In this document: positions 24,720 to 36,277 of the stretch, in pieces
Position numbering within the stretch: the stretch's first letter is position 1
How the letters are laid out: the number at the start of each line of letters is the position of its first letter
Source: Fragum whitleyi
Taxonomy: Eukaryota; Mollusca; Bivalvia; Cardiida; Cardiidae
Assembly: GCA_948146395.1 (NCBI GenBank)
Contig: OX411548.1
Location: forward strand, 37,146,912 to 37,210,911
DNA: 64,000 nt
Reading direction: 5' to 3'
Made by a program: the position numbers and the translations under genes
The notes under the pieces: generated by a model
Databases searched by the model: none
Told to the model about the DNA's origin: nothing
Seen by the model: the letters and a program-made list of their open reading frames with translations, nothing else

Positions 24720-26829
24720 AACAAGAGGACCAAGATGGTCCTATATCGCTCACCTGAGTCTCTTTGACCCCTGAGACATCACATTAATTGGATAGGCAGA
24801 TGTCAAAAAGAAGATAATTGCCTTAAATCAATACCATGGAACGTTTTCAGCGTAGAGCAAGACAGATATGCCATTTTGCTCTTTGAGTCTATGTAAAAAG
24901 GGATGCACCCGGATGGACCCCAAATTTGACCCCAGGGTCTTGATATGAAAAAACTTGAAAAAGGTCCATAAGATGATGCTACATACTAAATATGAAAGCT
25001 GTCAGCCTTCTGGTTTCAGAGAAGATTTTTGAAGGTTTTCCTTTTTTCACTCATCGTGCTCAGATGAGCTGAATGTGATGCGCCCGGGTGGAGCCCAAAT
25101 ATTACCCAAGGGTTTTGATATGAACAAACTTGGTAGGGGCCCACTGGATGATGCTACATAGCAACTAGAAAGCCATGAATGGCTTGTGTTGCTCCACAGG
25201 CTTGAAATTCTTTTAAAAGCAAATAAAAGTTTTGACTAGATTTTTAGATATTTTGGGTTCTACTGATGTTGAAAATGATTTTCAAAGTTTCAACGATATA
25301 ACATATAGAGAAATGACCTCCGCCCATAAAGGACACATTTTTCATCCAATCAAAATAATTTTTGGCTGCATGATAATGGGTCACCCAAAGATCATACCAA
25401 AAATGTTTTTTTTGAAATCCATCAATTACATTCTGAGAAAATGATTTTCAAAGTTTCCACTATATAACATATAGAGAAATGACCTCCGCCCATAAAATAC
25501 ATATTTTTCATCCTATCACAATTATTTTTGGAAGACTGATAAAGGGTAACTCAAGGATCATTCAAGTAAAATTTAGTTGATATCCATCACTTAGATTCTG
25601 AGAAAATGATTTTTAAAGTTTCCACTATATTACATATAGAGAAATGACCTCCGCCCACAAAATGCATATTTTCAATCCTATCACAATAATTCTTTGTAGA
25701 CTGATAAAGGGTCACCCAAGGATCATTCATGTAAAATTTGATTGGAATCCATCAATTAGAATCTGAGAAAACTCACTTTTTACCATTTTTGGAAATTAGC
25801 CACGCCCATTAAATCCATGTTTTTCATTGGATCAAAATTTCTTAAACAACTTTGAAAGAGGGTCACCCAAGGATCATTCCTGTGAAGTTTGGTTGAAATT
25901 CATCCAGTAGTTTCTGAGGAAAAGATTTTTAAAGAAAAAGTTGACGACCGGACGCACGGACACACGCACGACGGACACAACGCCATGACAATAGCCCCAG
26001 TGGCTTTCAGCCAGTGGAGCTAAAAATGAAATCGGTGTGCCCTCTGGTTTCGATTAAAGAAGATTTTAAAAGGTTTTTGCTCTTTGATTCTTTGTAAAAA
26101 GGGTTGCGCCCGGGTGGAGCCCAAATATGATCCTAGGGTTGATATGAACAAACTTGGTAGAGGTCCACTAGATGATGCTACATACCAAATATGAAAGCTG
26201 TATGACTTCTGGTTTCATAGAAGATTTTTGAAGATTTTCATTTATTTACCCTTAGTGCTCATAAGAGACAAAGGGATGCACCTGTGCAAAGCCCAAATAT
26301 GACCCAAGGGTCTTGATATGAACAAACTTGGTAGAGGCCCACTAGGTGATGCTACATACCAAATATGAAAGCTGTCTGCCATCTGGTTTCAGAGAAGATT
26401 TTTAAAGATTTTCGCTCTTTGATTCTATGTAAAAAGGGTTGGGCCCGGGCAAAGCCCAAATATGACCCCAGGGTCTTGATATGAAAAAACTTGGTAGAGG
26501 TCCACTAGATGATGCTACATACCAAATATGAAAGCTATGAAAGCTGTCTGCCTTCTGGTTTCAGAGAAGAAGATTTTTAAAGATTTTCATATTTTCACCC
26601 TTTTTGTTAAGGGTAAAGGGAAAGTTAAGGGTGGATTTCAATTATTTGAACAACTTTGGTAGAGCTTGATCCAAGGAACATCCCTGCCAAGTTTCATCAA
26701 GATTAGCCCACTGGTTTAGGAGGAGAAGATGTTTAAAGAAATTGTGGACGACAGACGACGCACGACTGACGACGGACATTCTACGATCACAATAGCTCAC
26801 CTTGAGCACTTAGTGCTCAGGTGAGCTAA
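24720..26829 (-). mobile_element. HINE family A, long copy interrupted by a family B element
   Basis: The left end is ACAAGAGGACCAAGATGGTCCT (hairpin) then ATATCGCTCACCTGAG. The right end is an almost perfect hairpin, AGCTCACCTTGAGCAC/GTGCTCAGGTGAGCT, then AA at 26828-26829. Internal units repeat 'gatgctacataccaaatatgaaagctgtctgcc' and 'gcccgggtggagcccaaatatgaccc'. A family B element (25165-26024) splits one of these units. A degraded internal terminus-like GTGCTCAGATGAGCTG lies near 25050. Confidence 0.8.
25165..26024 (-). mobile_element. HINE family B, nested insertion
   Basis: The left end has hairpin AAGCCATGAATGGCTT then the arm TGCTCCACAGGCTT. The right end has CCAGTGGCTTTCAGCCAGTGGAGCTAA, whose CAGTGGAGC pairs with the left arm. 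Between them are units of 165-166 bp sharing 'catatagagaaatgacctccgccca' (25302, 25468, 25633) and a 'gacgaccggacgcacggacacacgcacgacgg' stretch. Flanking host sequence rejoins to the family A unit consensus, so this is a clean insertion into an A-run. Confidence 0.8.
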
Positions 26830-26860
26830 CAATCAACACTGTTCAGTGGATATAGCAGTA

Positions 26861-27263
26861 ACATCATCGTGAAATTGACATTCATCTCAATCAAAACCAT
26901 TCCAAATCACTAGCTCAGCGCTACATTCATTCATTCCAAACACTCAAACCATCTTAAGACGCTCAAAACTCACTGAAAAAAGATAGAATCAACATCATTT
27001 GAAAATAAATAACGCTAGAAAAATTCGTGACTTCATTGATATTATTCAATTTGTAAGCATCTGATAGGTTCTTGAAGAAATAGGAAGCCATTTATAGAAC
27101 TTGAATGCATATTTTTAAAGGGAGGTAATAAATATCGCTCATCCTGAACTGAATGTGTGATATTGAAATATCCCCCCCCCCCACTTAATTCACTCAAAAC
27201 TCGATCCACAAACACTTATTCAAATTCATTCCAAAATCATCCACCTTGTCAATTTCAAGATGT
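26861..27263. mobile_element. MITE with TGTCAATTTCACGATGT-type inverted repeats
   Basis: Starts ACATCATCGTGAAATTGACA and ends TGTCAATTTCAAGATGT, an imperfect terminal inverted repeat. 403 bp, no coding capacity. Relatives are at 2912-3054 and 16552-16908. Superfamily not assigned. Confidence 0.7.
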
Positions 27264-27640
27264 TTTTAAGTGTAGGCATTTTTCTGTTAGCACTTAGGCA
27301 AGTCTTTTATTTAGGGAGTGTGGCACGCCATGTCCAGGATATACTTGGAACTTAAACTATCAGACCTTTTTCCATATGAGGAAATAAATTTGTCTGTCAT
27401 GGGAACCCATCTCAGAGTTTTTTTTGATAAAAATATGGCAAATTTAAGCATGAAAATAGGCTTTTTTCTAGGTTTGTTATATCGCTTTCTTAAAGTTTTG
27501 AAAAAAAACTTCTTGTTTTCTATCCTTTGTTAATCATAAGCATTTTTACATTTATTTCATTTTTTATTTGAAACTATACAAAAATAAGGTGGGTGGGTTA
27601 TGACATTTTTTAGAAAAAAATCTTGAGGCATTTTTTCTAA
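27264..27640. other. Spacer, no gene seen
   Basis: Nothing recognisable; open frames of about 70 codons lack any homology signal. Confidence 0.4.
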
Positions 27641-28483
27641 AACAAGTATCTGGTGTTGTATGCAACACATAAAGTCCCCTACCGGCTGTTTATCAGCATT
27701 TTCTTCTTTTGTCTCAATGTTTTCCCACGCCAATTCTATCAGGGACGTCAAAACCAGGTCTTGTTTTGGAAAGGGTTAAACAAGACTTACATGAGTTGTT
27801 GTCTCTGCTGTGCCCACTATACAATTCATGCAAGCAATAGACAGATGCAAGAAATAGTATCAATAACAGTTACCTTGTCTGATCCAAGATGTTTTTCTTC
27901 AGTCTTGTTGGTAAGAAATGAGAACTTTCACTGGAGGTGATTTATACTGCTGCATCACCACCCTGACTAACATGGCTTATAATTTTTTTTACATTTAAAA
28001 ACAGGTTTCATCAAGTTAGCTTGCTTAGTTATTAAGTTATTGCAGGATCCATTTTTTGCCATATTTTCACTATTTCCGTTACCATAGCAACCACACTTTT
28101 TGTCAAAGAACAAAGATAAAATGATGTGCATAATCTACACATTGCCATCTAGTCATATACCAAGTCTCATCAAATTAGCTTGCTTACTTATTAACTTATC
28201 CCAGGATCCAATATTTTTTGCCATATTTTCACTATTTCTGTAACCATAGCAACCTCAATTTAAGTCGAAAAACAAAAATAAAATGATGTGCATAATCTAC
28301 ACATTGCCATCTAGTCATATACCAACTTTCATCAAAAACGCTTGCTTAGTTATTAAGTTATCGTGGGATCCAGATTTGAGCGGACAGACAGACGGACAGA
28401 TGGACGGACGGACAGACAGACGGACGGACAGGCGGAGGGCAAACCTATAGTCCCCTCCGGTGTGGACACCGGTAGGGGACTAA
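27641..28483 (-). mobile_element. HINE family F
   Basis: Left end AACAAGTATCTG, then a perfect hairpin GTGTTGTATGCAACAC, then the arm AGTCCCCTACCGG. The right end is a hairpin AGTCCCCTCCGGTGTGGACACCGGTAGGGGACT followed by AA; its CCGGTAGGGGACT pairs with the left arm exactly. Internal units of about 160 bp share 'gcttgcttagttattaagttat' (28020, 28180, 28341). A (GACGGACA)n stretch lies at about 28380-28437. Same plan as families A-E but without sequence identity at the ends. Confidence 0.8.
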
Positions 28484-28640
28484 CAAGAGGACCATGATGG
28501 TCCTATATTGCTTACCTTCATCTCTTTGACTCCCCCATTTAGCAAAAGTAAATATTTTAATGACACTTTATGGGAAACAACCCTTGCAAGTTTGAGCAGA
28601 ATCCGCTCTTATGTATGCCAAAAAGTATAAGTGCTTACAG
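28482..28640 (-). mobile_element. HINE family A, hairpin-end fragment
   Basis: TAACAAGAGGACCATGATGGTCCTATATTGCTTACC begins exactly where the family F element ends, giving two elements back to back. The interior decays after about 28560 and the other terminus is not found. Confidence 0.6.
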
Positions 28641-28817
28641 AGAATGCTATTAACAATGAAATAGATGTTTTAAAAAGAGCGTTGCAATATATGCCAACAA
28701 TTGAGTAAAGCAATTCTGAAATGCATCAATACATACTGATTCTATGCTCAGAACAAGTTTAATTTAAAGTTTGAACCGACATGTGAAATTGGAGGTTACT
28801 GCAAAATTCGTTCAAAA

Positions 28818-29105
28818 CCATATTTCTCCTAATAAACATTCCCAGCTATACAATACATGGTCAGGTAGCTTTCATTTAGTATACATTTTCTGATTGAAAT
28901 TGATGTCTTTTAGGCCCCCTTTCCTTTAATTTGAGATTTATTTCCTCTAGACAATCATATAAATGATTGTTTAGATGAAACTCTTCCCAAATAAGGGAAG
29001 ACGTCTCAAAAAGTTCCTAAAATTTAGGCATTTGAAGTGGGTTTTCTTGGTACAAAATGTACAGGTGCTATTATTAGGGGGCGCTATTATTAGAGTAAAT
29101 ACGGT
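28818..29105 (+). mobile_element. MITE with ACCATATTTCTCCTAA / TTAGAGTAAATACGGTA ends
   Basis: The ends form an imperfect inverted repeat, and the interior has a palindrome 'aatcatataaatgatt'. A reverse copy is at 43592-43888 with the same landmarks ('ggcatttgaagtggg', 'ctcaaaaagttcc/ac'). Confidence 0.65.
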
Positions 29106-29245
29106 AGTACATCTTCTCGTGATGGAGAACAATTGTGCAAAGTTATTTGAAAATCTATCCATAAATACAGGAGTAATTGTCTAGTCAAATCTGACGTACT
29201 GACCACCTAACAACAGACGGATGCATTGACACACCTTTATCAAGC

Positions 29246-29512
29246 TGTGTTTGTTTGTTTGAATCGGGTTTACGCCCCTTTCAACATTTTTTCAGTTATA
29301 CCGCGGGGTCTGAAGCACCTAACTATGGATTCCTGGAATTTCTCACACCAGTACTACCATTACATTCCTTCCTAACCTCCAGCTGCTATCCCACAAAGGT
29401 CTATGATTATTGACCCATTGGTGGGAGACAAGTAGTCAAAGGCAATGAGTGTTGTCGTCCGGGATTGAACCCAGGATCTCTGGATTGACAGTCCGACCCA
29501 CTACCAACTCAA
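29246..29512 (-). mobile_element. tRNA-derived SINE, head-truncated copy
   Basis: Co-linear with 3324-3606 from the TTTG-repeat tail through 'taccgcggggtctgaagcacctaac' and 'ggtctatgattattgacccattggtggga' to the B-box region 'gggattgaaccca'. The A-box side breaks off near 29512. A 7-bp repeat TCAAGCT flanks it. Confidence 0.7.
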
Positions 29513-29568
29513 GCTTTCATTGAGACAACCATGTCTCACTCACCACAAGTGGGGCTCAAAAACAGGTT

Positions 29569-29810
29569 CAGGACCTAAGGTTATAAAATTTTTCTCAGGC
29601 TCAATTCAAAATTTTCTCAAATTATATTTGAGATTTAAGCCATAATTCTGTTTTATTACTCACTTTCATGTAATTACATAAAAGATTATATCAATAAGTT
29701 GTTATAAATAACAACTTATTAATATTATCTTTTATTTTCATACATTAATTCTAATTTAAAATTTGAGAAATGAGCCTGAGCCTGAGAAAAATTCTATAAC
29801 CTCAGGCCCG
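29569..29810. mobile_element. Palindromic MITE (CAGGSCCTGAGGTTATA family)
   Basis: Left end CAGGACCTAAGGTTATAAAA, right end TATAACCTCAGGCCCG, with a central perfect palindrome AAGTTGTTATAAATAACAACTT. Full relative at 61820-62067; half copies at 30325-30438 and 62923-63036. Confidence 0.75.
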
Positions 29811-30324
29811 AAAGTAATCAAGATGAACTAATTGATATATTCTGATTGTCTTTATGTTCAATACATCAAATTCCTTTTTTCCTTAACAAAGTCAGAACGA
29901 CTATTAAAAATATGCATATAAAAAGATGTTGGACATTTTTTTAAGAAAATATTATCTAAGTTTTAAAAGCCACACAAATAAACCCAGTAACATCTAGATA
30001 ATACAATATTCAAGTTTGCCATTATCAAGTTTTATGCTTTCCAGAAAAGTCAAATTTTCCATCATCCATCTGTAACAGTGCAGTGAAACCTGTTTTAAGC
30101 CACCACTAACGGGACAACCAAAAAGTGGTCATTAAATTAAATGGCCACTTAATACATGTTTTGTCTACTAATAAGAAACATTTTTTGATTGAATGTGCAT
30201 ATTATTGCAAATTCTCAATAATCGAAAGATGTTATCACTTAACAGAATCTTTGAGAGGATTCTTGTGAGTTTTTAAGATGGTCGCTAAATAGACACGGTT
30301 GCTTGAGCAAAATTAAATTTTTTT
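29811..30324. other. Spacer with a hAT-like fragment
   Basis: 'cagtgaaacctgttttaagccacc' at about 30080 with 'ggtcgctaaatagacacggtt' near 30279 looks like the remains of an inverted-repeat element; not delimited. No gene. Confidence 0.3.
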
Positions 30325-30438
30325 GCTTAAGTGAGAATTTTCTCAAGTTTCAACTCGATATTAAAGCTTTTATTCCTTTGTAATGCTATAATACATGTAC
30401 AGAGATAAAGATAATAAAAACGAGTTGTTATAAATAAC
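30325..30438. mobile_element. Half copy of the palindromic MITE
   Basis: Runs from 'gagaattttctcaagtt' to the central GTTGTTATAAATAACAAC, where a HINE-like element (30439) begins, so the second half is displaced or lost. Confidence 0.5.
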
Positions 30439-30660
30439 AACAAGAGATGTATGTAAAACATGTATGCTCCCCCATTAAAGCAAGTAATTAGCCTATTCTT
30501 TGTCAATCAACAAAGGGCAATAACTAACAAAACATGATGAGTAGAGTTATGGTTCTTAAGCACTGCACTTCTCCTGAATAAGATTAATCCACTTGTAAAC
30601 TTTCATAATTCCAGCTTGAATACTTTTTGAGACATTTTTATTCCATAGAATACTTAGTGG
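30439..30660 (-). mobile_element. HINE family E, truncated
   Basis: ACAAGAGATGTATGTAAAACATGTATGCTCCCCCATTAAAGC matches the left end of the 48996-49302 copy, with shared 'caatcaacaaagggcaataact' and 'gagttatggttctt'. The GGGGGCATA terminus is not found. Confidence 0.6.
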
Positions 30661-31216
30661 ACATCACCCTTGCCTGCGAAAAGGTATAGAGCCATGATTT
30701 CTATATGTTAGTGACCAGACATCCCAAAAGCAACCATTTTGAAACTATGTAAAATAAATATTTTAAGAGATTGGATTTAGGACAGGCCAATTATAGTTGG
30801 AATATCAAAATTGCAATCATATTAAAGTATTTATGATTATTTTAATGCGGAAAAGTCAATGCTAAGTTAGCCTAAGTGTAAATTCTTGGACTTCACCATT
30901 TCTGTTTCATGCACAACTCAAATGGTCAATTTTGCATGACGTGTCACATTTACTAGACATGATTTATGTGATATTCTTTGTATAAATATTGCCGTAGATT
31001 GCAAATGAATTAATTCTCACATTACACAAGTTTTGCTTTATGCTTATAAAGTGACAACTCGATATATCTGCCAGACATATTGAAATTATCCTATGAACAT
31101 TGTATACTTCTTACATCAGTTTGGTTATTGCAATTATAAACTCTTGTCTTACCGAATTTTAATTTTATTTCAAACATATTTCCAATTCTGGATTTTTTTT
31201 TTAGTTTTTGAGTGGC

Positions 31217-31442
31217 TTAACCCTTTGCTGTTTAATCCCTGCTTTTCATGCCTGTGATTTTATTATTGCGAAAACATTGTGAGAAAAGAAGAAACTGCTT
31301 CTGACAAGCAATTTCTTCTTTTTCCACACTATTTTCTACCATACTGAATGGTTATTTTTCAAATTAAATTCACTTTAAATTTTTGTCTGCAAAACTTTGA
31401 ATTTGGACAGGTCTAAAATTTTGTAAAACAGGAAAGGGTTAA
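31217..31442. mobile_element. piggyBac-like MITE
   Basis: TTAA-CCCTTTGCTGTTTA at the left and AAACAGGAAAGGG-TTAA at the right. A TTAA target duplication with CCC/GGG ends is the piggyBac signature. 226 bp, non-coding. Confidence 0.7.
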
Positions 31443-32234
31443 GTTTATCCCACAGAAATTATATTTGTACAACCATCATATGGTTAAAGAATAGGCAACA
31501 TAAAAAAATCATAATTGTGCTGATAAGAGAACCAATTAATCTTTTGGGGATTTTTACCTTTTTTGCCAAAAATAATTCCAATCACAATTTTTGTGTAAAA
31601 GAACTTCACATCCTGTAGATTCATAAAGCTGTCTTCCTTTATCACATAACAAAGCCATGATTTAATTACAAGTTTAATAATTGTGGGTAGGTGAGAAAAC
31701 TATTGTAAGTGCTTACAAATACATAAGCACTTACAATAGTTTTGACCTAAACCAAATATTGCAGAAATTGACACACAAAATTAACATCAAAACAATGGAA
31801 TGATAAAAACACAAATATTATGACAAAGTGATATAAATTAAAGATAAAAAGTTCACAATGACTCCAGCCCTAGACATTACAAAAGCCCTAATTTCTGATT
31901 ATGTTTTCAACTTTTTAATTTTTTTTTTGAAATGACCAATCAATGATACATTTCTTATAAAAATGACTTCAAATGGGTGGATATATAAAACAAGAACCAG
32001 GTTCAAAGTGTGAATAATTCAAAATGAAGTGTAATTAATTATAGTTTTAGTCCTGATTTTTTTATGGTTTTATTTTGGATGAAATATTGACATACAATAA
32101 GTTCTTTCAGAGATTACAGCCATCAACTTTTAATACAGTTCTGTAGGTTTTTTCTTTTATTATTCATCATCATATATGTTCATGAAGGTTTTATCTCTCT
32201 CTTTCTTCCCTTTTTTTTGGCAAAATAATTTCAA
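31443..32234. other. Spacer with a strong hairpin
   Basis: 31690-31741 contains a near-perfect inverted repeat AAACTATTGTAAGTGCTTA / TAAGCACTTACAATAGTTT around a short loop. Otherwise AT-rich with no gene. Confidence 0.5.
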
Positions 32235-33074
32235 ACAAGAGGATCATGATGGTCCTATATCGCTCACCTTCGTCTCTGACTTCTCCCCTAGCAAAATTAA
32301 ATTCTTGAATTAAAGCCTTTTCTAAACAAGTTTCATGTGACCTGGTCAACATTCTGACCAAGTTTCATTATGATTGGGCCATATTCGTGGCCTCTAGAGT
32401 GTAAACAAGAAAATTATCATTAAGGCCCTTTTTTCCTGTGATATGACATGGATCTTTCCAGTTTTAAATAGGCTTCATCCTTGTGACCTAGCCATTATTC
32501 TTACCATGTTTCATGAAAATTGAATCATATTTGTGGCTTCTAGAGCGTTAACAAGAAAAAAGTCATTAAGGACCCTTTTCCCTTGATATGGCATGGATCC
32601 TTCCCATTTTCAATAGGGATTGTCTTTGTGACTTGGCCAACATTCTGACCACGTTTCATAAAGATTGGGCCATATTTGTAGCCTCTAGTGCGTAAACAAG
32701 AAAATTGTCAATAAGGCCCCTTTTCCTGTGATATGGCATGGAATCTTCTAATTTTCGATAGAGTTCATTCTTGTGACCTGGCCAACATTAAGACCAAGTT
32801 TCAGGAAGATTTGGCCATATTTATGGCCTCTAGAGTGTAAACAAGAAAATTGTCTTTAAGGCCCCTTTTCCCGTGATATGGCAGGGATCCTTCCCATTTT
32901 CAATAGGGTTCATCCTTGTGACCTGGCCAAAATTCTAACTAAGTTTCATGAAGATTGGACCATATTTGTGGCTTCTAGAGTGTAAACACTAAAATCTTGT
33001 AGCTGGACGACACATGACAGACATTCAATGATCACAAAAGCTCACCTTGAGTATGATGTGCTCAGGTGTGCTAA
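32235..33074 (-). mobile_element. HINE family A, about 840 bp
   Basis: Left end ACAAGAGGATCATGATGGTCCTATATCGCTCACC; right end AGCTCACCTTGAG...GTGCTCAGGTGTGCTAA. The interior is made of about five units of roughly 145 bp containing 'gtgacctggccaacattctgaccaagtttcatgaagattggaccatatttgtggc' and 'aaaattgtcattaaggcccc'. These same modules build the element at 45585-47045. Confidence 0.8.
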
Positions 33075-33424
33075 AAATAAGCAACCTAATTTTATTCAAC
33101 AAGTAACTTTTATAGTACACAAAATCAAATTTATTATTGGAATACAAAAGTTTGATGTACATTTGAAATTTTTTGCAAGTCAAATTCAGCAGTATGTGTA
33201 AAAGGAATCAATTAATATTATAAATTAATTTTCAATGAAGGTACTTAATCAATATGTATGTTGAAGTATCAGCCTAAAAAAGCATTTATTCAAAATTAGA
33301 TATCTTCAACAAAAGAATTCACATAAGAAAATCTGTGACATTACAATTCAATATAGCATTAACAATTTGGCACATATATGTTCATATAAACAAAGGTTTT
33401 CCCATTAAACAAGAAAGACTGTAG

Positions 33425-33850
33425 AAACAAGGATGCAAATTGTTATAATATACACCAGCTACACTGTTGGATGTCTGAGTATGAAAAACAACAAAGGGCA
33501 TTAACTAACAAGAGCACCACCTACAGGTGCCTATACTCAGCTGTTTAGTGCTGGATGGTGAAAAAAAAAATCCAGTCCAAAAAAGGGGTGTAATTTGCAC
33601 AAAGTTATCACCCTTGATAGTATAGGTTGCTCTTTTGATGGTGAACATGTGAGCAAAGTTTCAAGTGAATGCCTTTAGTAGAACCACAGATATCACAAAA
33701 TGTCTAAGTTATTGCAGGACATCGACGAAACCAAGGCTATAGCAATACCATGCATTATCTCCAAAAACAGTGGAGCTAAAAAATTAAGCTAGGTAGAGTT
33801 ATGGTTCTTGTGCATGGCCATTTGTAATCAGAAGACAAACATAACTACAT
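33425..33850 (-). mobile_element. HINE family D, interrupted copy
   Basis: Starts AAACAAGGATGCAAATTGTTATAATATACACC, a diverged family D left end. 'aacaacaaagggcattaact' is cut at 33506 and resumes after 33778 with 'aaaaattaagctaggtagagttatggttcttgtgca'. The right end is not found. Confidence 0.65.
33507..33778 (-). mobile_element. Small HINE (family C) nested in a family D element
   Basis: AACAAGAG, hairpin GCACCACCTACAGGTGC, then 'ctatactcagctg'. The right end is AACAGTGGAGCTAA. 272 bp. Removing it restores the family D string 'ggcattaact-aaaaa...ggtagagttatgg'. Its right-end arm resembles family B rather than its own left end, so it may be a chimera. Confidence 0.65.
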
Positions 33851-35082
33851 ATTTTCAAGTTGATCGGGCAAATCAGATGCCACAAATGATCACATAATGA
33901 ATCTCTCAACAAACCTATAAAAAGCTCAAAGATAAATTGAGCTAGTATATGACATTTCCAGCAAATTTTATGTGTGTGTGGTAGATGGGAATCAAGCTGC
34001 CTACACAACCATACAGTAAATTAAAATTATTCTCTGATTGAAATGAGAAGTCTATGAGTTCTTAGCTTCTTATTGAGTACCTAATGAACACCTTGATCAG
34101 ACTATGCAGATGCACAGGCTGATCTTAATCTTAAATTTGGTAACATGTTATATATTTTGGAAATGCCATGCATAGACTAAATTGTATTTTTCAAAAAAAA
34201 ATCATTTTTGCTCTCTTAACAGTAAATCAAATAAAATTCTGATCTTGTTAGCCCATTTAAAATTGTCATAAGCTTACCTAATGAGGTGTTCTAGCATATG
34301 ATAGTATCAAAATGACAAGAAAATGTTGGTACCTCTGTTTAAAGTATTTTCAGGGATCACTACAAACTATTGTATGTGCATATATATTTGTAGATATTTT
34401 TTACAGCTTTGCAACAACCCCTTGATTTACATTAAATAATTCTTTACCTATGAAGAAATTATCAGTATGAACAAAAAGTGCAAACCAGTAAAACAATGTC
34501 CTTGATATTTGTTATGGGGATACCATTTAGACAATTGGACAAAACTAATCGATAGGAAGAGAAAGATATCACAATTAACAGAATGACTTAATCTGGAATG
34601 TCCTTACAAATTGTGCTCATTCCTATATGGATTTTATTGCAATACATTATTTTCTTCGTATTTGTGGCTTTGAAAGGTAACAAATGCATAGTATGGACTT
34701 TTCCTGCACTTTAATGAGCCTGTGGATAAGATTCCAAGAATTCATGAAAGCAAAGTTAAGACTTGTATCAGCAGAATGATCAGTGTACATCAATCTCTGA
34801 CGATACCTATTTATACAATTCAAGATGATCATCAAAAATTCTACTTGCAATGTGTAGATACCTAGACCAAATTATGTCTGAAATAAACATACATGCTCAA
34901 ATGTCACCCCCCAAAAATCTTTAGGATTTGTATACTTCTATGATACACATCACTGACTAAAGCACCACACCATTTCTCTGAGTTCTGTATCTTTGGATGT
35001 ATAAAAATAACACATATATAATTATTCTTTATAGCAATGAAAAAAAGAAGAAATACTACTCCTTGAAATATAACCTTTAACA
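33851..35082. other. Spacer, no gene seen
   Basis: Includes a 'gatcagactatgcagatgcacaggctgatctt' hairpin at about 34096-34128 related to sequence at 47650-47685 and 55130-55160. No supported gene. Confidence 0.4.
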
Positions 35083-35375
35083 AACAAGATGTGTTTGTGA
35101 AACACTAATGCCCCCGTAACAGCAATTTTTTTCAAAGTTTGACCTTGACAGATGACCTTGACCTTGTCACATGACCTTGACTTTGGTACCAGCAGATGCG
35201 GATCATTGAGATCTATCATCATGCCAAAGATGAGCCTTGTATCTTGAATATGCTTGAAGATAAGGCAAAGGTTAAGTTTGGTTAAGTTTTCGGACAGACG
35301 GACGGACAGACGGATGGACAGACAGACGGACATGAGTAAAACAATATGCCCCCGATCTCTCGATGCGGGGGCATA
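35083..35375 (-). mobile_element. HINE family E2, compact complete copy
   Basis: Left end AAACAAGAT, hairpin GTGTTTGTGAAACAC, arm TAATGCCCCCG. The right end is a hairpin TATGCCCCCGATC/GATGCGGGGGCATA. A (GACGGACA)n tract at about 35292-35332 sits before the right end. Only 293 bp and without internal unit duplication, so it shows the minimal plan of these elements. Confidence 0.75.
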
Positions 35376-36277
35376 AAAATAATGTCTCTTTATGGTTTCA
35401 ATTTTTATATGAAAGACAAATGTACAAATGTTAGTCTTATCAAAGCTTTTCTTAGATCCACAAATAATTGATCATTTGATGTATACACATTTAAAGGCCC
35501 TATCATAGTTTATCTGCATTCGGAACACCACTCGGCCAATCTCACGATCAACCTCGGATGTACATAGATAGACTATTTTTAAAAATTACAGGAAAACCTT
35601 AGAAAGTCAATGACCTCAGTTAAAATCACGTTAGCCCTAAAAACTGTGAGTGAAAACATTCAACATCGCCAATGCCACTCGTTTAAATCAATGACGTGAA
35701 ACCATCGTATCCTAATACAAATATCTTTAGATTCTTAAATAACGGCTGAAAAAAAAACCTTAATTTTTGAGAATGATTCGTCATTCTCACAAAATTAAGA
35801 TATTTCAGGTGTTATTTACTGTAATAGATATAAATCTACAGCGCTAGTTTTTCTTACACTGTTTCTGCCTAACAAAATGCACGATTTTGTTACATACCCA
35901 TCTGCCTTACATACATCCGAGGTCTGTTGCAGTTTACAGAAGTGGCCGAGTGATGTTCCGAATGAGTTTATCTGTAGAAGAGATTTAGGTCCATCTACGA
36001 AGAAAATGACTACATGTATTTGCAAAAATCAAGAGACACAAATCAACTGTACCATAACTGCACATACGATAAGGCCCCTTATTTTGGCTAAATAGATATG
36101 CCTAAACCTCTTCTTTTCATATCTTAATGAAAAGATCAATTTTATTGACCATTAATTGATTGACAGATTGATAAAAAACTCATCAATAATGAGATTACTG
36201 TTGAAATTCTACATTTTCTGCTATTTCATTTGAATCATCTTTAAGATGAGTAACTTAAATGTGAGAACTTATGCTTG
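35376..36277. other. Spacer, no gene seen
   Basis: A palindrome 'cattctcaaaaattaag / cttaatttttgagaatg' lies at about 35757-35800, and 35515-35550 is inverted relative to about 35936-35975 (cattcggaacaccactcggcca / tggccgagtgatgttccgaatg), suggesting one inverted-repeat element of about 460 bp (35510-35975). No gene. Confidence 0.45.

Noticed and set aside
24720..26829. CRISPR-like array because of regular repeats
   Set aside because: Units are contiguous ~165-bp tandem repeats without unique spacers, in a eukaryotic context.
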